DNA of 64,000 bases, from assembly GCF_016598475.1 (NCBI RefSeq), contig NZ_JAEMUX010000020.1, positions 1 to 64,000 on the forward strand, read 5' to 3'. The stretch comes from Streptomyces adelaidensis. GTDB taxonomy: Bacteria > Actinomycetota > Actinomycetes > Streptomycetales > Streptomycetaceae. Position numbers and translations under genes: made by a program. The notes under the pieces were generated by a model. It made no database searches. It had not been told where the DNA came from and saw only the letters and a program-made list of their open reading frames with translations. Below, one piece after another: positions 62,826 through 64,000 of the stretch; position 1 is the first letter of the stretch; each line of letters begins with the position of its first letter.

Positions 62826-64000
62826 CAGACGGCCGCCTCCTCTTCGACACCGGCGGAGCCCGCTGTCCCCGCAAGCAGGGACTGGGCGGCGTCCAGGCCG
62901 AAGGTGTGGGCCGGGTTCCAGTGCAGGACGACCTCGGCGCCGGGGACGAGACGGGTGTCGCGGTCGATGTTCTGGACGTACACCTCGAACTCGGGGCAGA
63001 CCGAGCTGTCGATCACGTACTGCGTGGAGACGCCGATGAAACTGGTGGCGGCGACCGTGCCGGTGATGCGGTTGCGGCCGGCCGGGATCTCCCCGGCGTC
63101 GTCGGCGTGCGTGAGGGTGATCTTCTCCGGGCGTACGCCGACGAGGATCTTGCCGCCGGTGCGCGTGGGCGCGCCGCAGCGTGCCTCGGGCAGGACCAGC
63201 TTGACGTCGCCCGCCTTCAGCACGATCTCCTCGCCGCTCACCGAGTCGACCTCGGCCTCGATGAGGTTGGAGGTGCCGAGGAAGTTGGCGACGAAGGTGG
63301 TGTGCGGGTTCTCGTACAGGTCGGCGGGTGAGCCGAGCTGCTCGACGCGGCCGGCGTTCATCACGGCGACCGTGTCGGCCATGGTCATGGCCTCCTCCTG
63401 GTCGTGCGTGACATGGATGAAGGTGATGCCGACCTCGGTCTGGATGCGCTTGAGCTCCAGCTGCATCTGGCGGCGCAGCTTGAGGTCGAGGGCGCCGAGG
63501 GGCTCGTCGAGGAGGAGCACCTTGGGGTGGTTGATGAGGGCGCGGGCGACGGCGACCCGCTGCTGCTGGCCGCCCGACAGCTGGTGCGGCTTCTTGCGGG
63601 CCTGCTCGCCGAGCTGGACCAGCTCCAGCATCTCCTCGACCTGCTTCTTCACGCCTTTGATGCCGCGCCGGCGCAGCCCGAAGGCGACGTTCTCGAAGAT
63701 GTCGAGGTGGGGGAAGAGGGCGTACGACTGGAAGACCGTGTTCACGGGCCGCTTGTACGGCGGAAGGTTCGTCACGTCTTGGTCGCCGAGCGAGACGGTG
63801 CCGCAGGAAGGTTCCTCCAGGCCGGCGATCATGCGCAGGGTGGTGGTCTTGCCGCAGCCGGAGGCGCCGAGGAGGGCGAAGAAGGAACCTTCCGGCACGG
63901 TCAGATCGAGCGGATGCACGGCGGTGAAGGACCCGTAGGTCTTGCCTATGCCGGAGAGGCGGACGTCACCGCTGCCGTTCTCTGTGCTCTTCTTGCTGGT
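62825..64000 (-). CDS. potA: Spermidine/putrescine ABC transporter ATP-binding protein (PotA-type; 5' end beyond window)
   Basis: At least 391 residues are encoded; the frame is open to the right edge, where it begins TSKKSTENGSGDVRLSGIGKT, so only the first codon or few are missing. Motifs are Walker A GASGCGKTTT, Q-loop VFQSYALFPHL, signature LSGGQQQRVAVARAL, Walker B VLLLDEPLGALD, and switch His in FIHVTHDQEEAMTMAD. A C-terminal TOBE-like regulatory domain (GVRPEKITLTHADD, VGVSTQYV) follows. Its gene heads the Pot-type operon seen here. Confidence 0.92.
   Translation of the reverse strand, partial: TSKKSTENGSGDVRLSGIGKTYGSFTAVHPLDLTVPEGSFFALLGASGCGKTTTLRMIAGLEEPSCGTVSLGDQDVTNLPPYKRPVNTVFQSYALFPHLDIFENVAFGLRRRGIKGVKKQVEEMLELVQLGEQARKKPHQLSGGQQQRVAVARALINHPKVLLLDEPLGALDLKLRRQMQLELKRIQTEVGITFIHVTHDQEEAMTMADTVAVMNAGRVEQLGSPADLYENPHTTFVANFLGTSNLIEAEVDSVSGEEIVLKAGDVKLVLPEARCGAPTRTGGKILVGVRPEKITLTHADDAGEIPAGRNRITGTVAATSFIGVSTQYVIDSSVCPEFEVYVQNIDRDTRLVPGAEVVLHWNPAHTFGLDAAQSLLAGTAGSAGVEEEAAV

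Noticed and set aside
60318..63938. A 1206-codon open frame on the plus strand
   Set aside because: Antisense to the amine oxidase and Pot transporter genes, all with recognisable motifs; its product looks like random Arg/Asp/Gly-rich translation.

Overview
The window is streptomycete chromosome. It is very GC-rich, coding frames carry G or C at almost every third codon position, GTG and TTG starts are common, and the proS, ispG, site-2 protease, dxr order, F420/LLM oxidoreductase, PucR regulator and many LacI-controlled glycosidases are typical of Streptomyces. No rRNA, tRNA, CRISPR array, integrase or transposase was seen, and both edges cut through genes (a ferredoxin on the left, a polyamine-type ABC ATPase on the right).

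Region 1 (1-3600, minus strand) is a translationally coupled redox operon: a membrane-anchored Ser/Asp-rich protein ending in D-S-T-S-G-A-S, an FAD:protein FMN transferase (ApbE), a ferric-reductase-like haem membrane protein, a NuoF-like NADH dehydrogenase and a three-cysteine ferredoxin. My reading is an electron-export chain in which ApbE attaches FMN to the tip of the Ser/Asp-rich tether. This is the most novel-looking system in the window. Region 2 (3681-11520, minus) is core metabolism: proS, two GNAT acetyltransferases, ispG, a site-2 protease and dxr, with an unusual 28-bp inverted-repeat element between ispG and the protease gene. A secreted lamin-tail protein and a long acyl-CoA dehydrogenase follow.

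Region 3 consists of two separated parts of a xyloglucan-utilisation system. The first (14321-18682) has a GH12 endoglucanase, a LacI regulator and a GH31 alpha-xylosidase. The second (35673-50197) has an operon of lipoprotein, two permeases, GH74 xyloglucanase, GH42 beta-galactosidase, GH95-type alpha-fucosidase and a second GH12, with a divergent GH3 enzyme. The same palindrome, TCGAAGCGCTTCGA (exact or nearly so), lies in front of the first regulator and between the operon and GH3, which links the two parts. Between them lie an NMT1-type ABC transporter with an LLM oxidoreductase, an AI-2E-family exporter, a sulfotransferase, and a second LacI/ABC sugar locus (25447-34670) with a secreted multidomain glycosidase and a GH36 alpha-galactosidase. 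The GH36 gene and its regulator share two perfect TGTGACCGGTCACA palindromes.

Region 4 (50341-64000) looks like polyamine/GABA catabolism: aldehyde dehydrogenase, PucR regulator, GABA transaminase, a PuuB-like amine oxidase and a Pot-type spermidine/putrescine ABC transporter. A VirD4/TraG-like membrane ATPase, a PAP2 phosphatase and a small hypothetical gene are interspersed.
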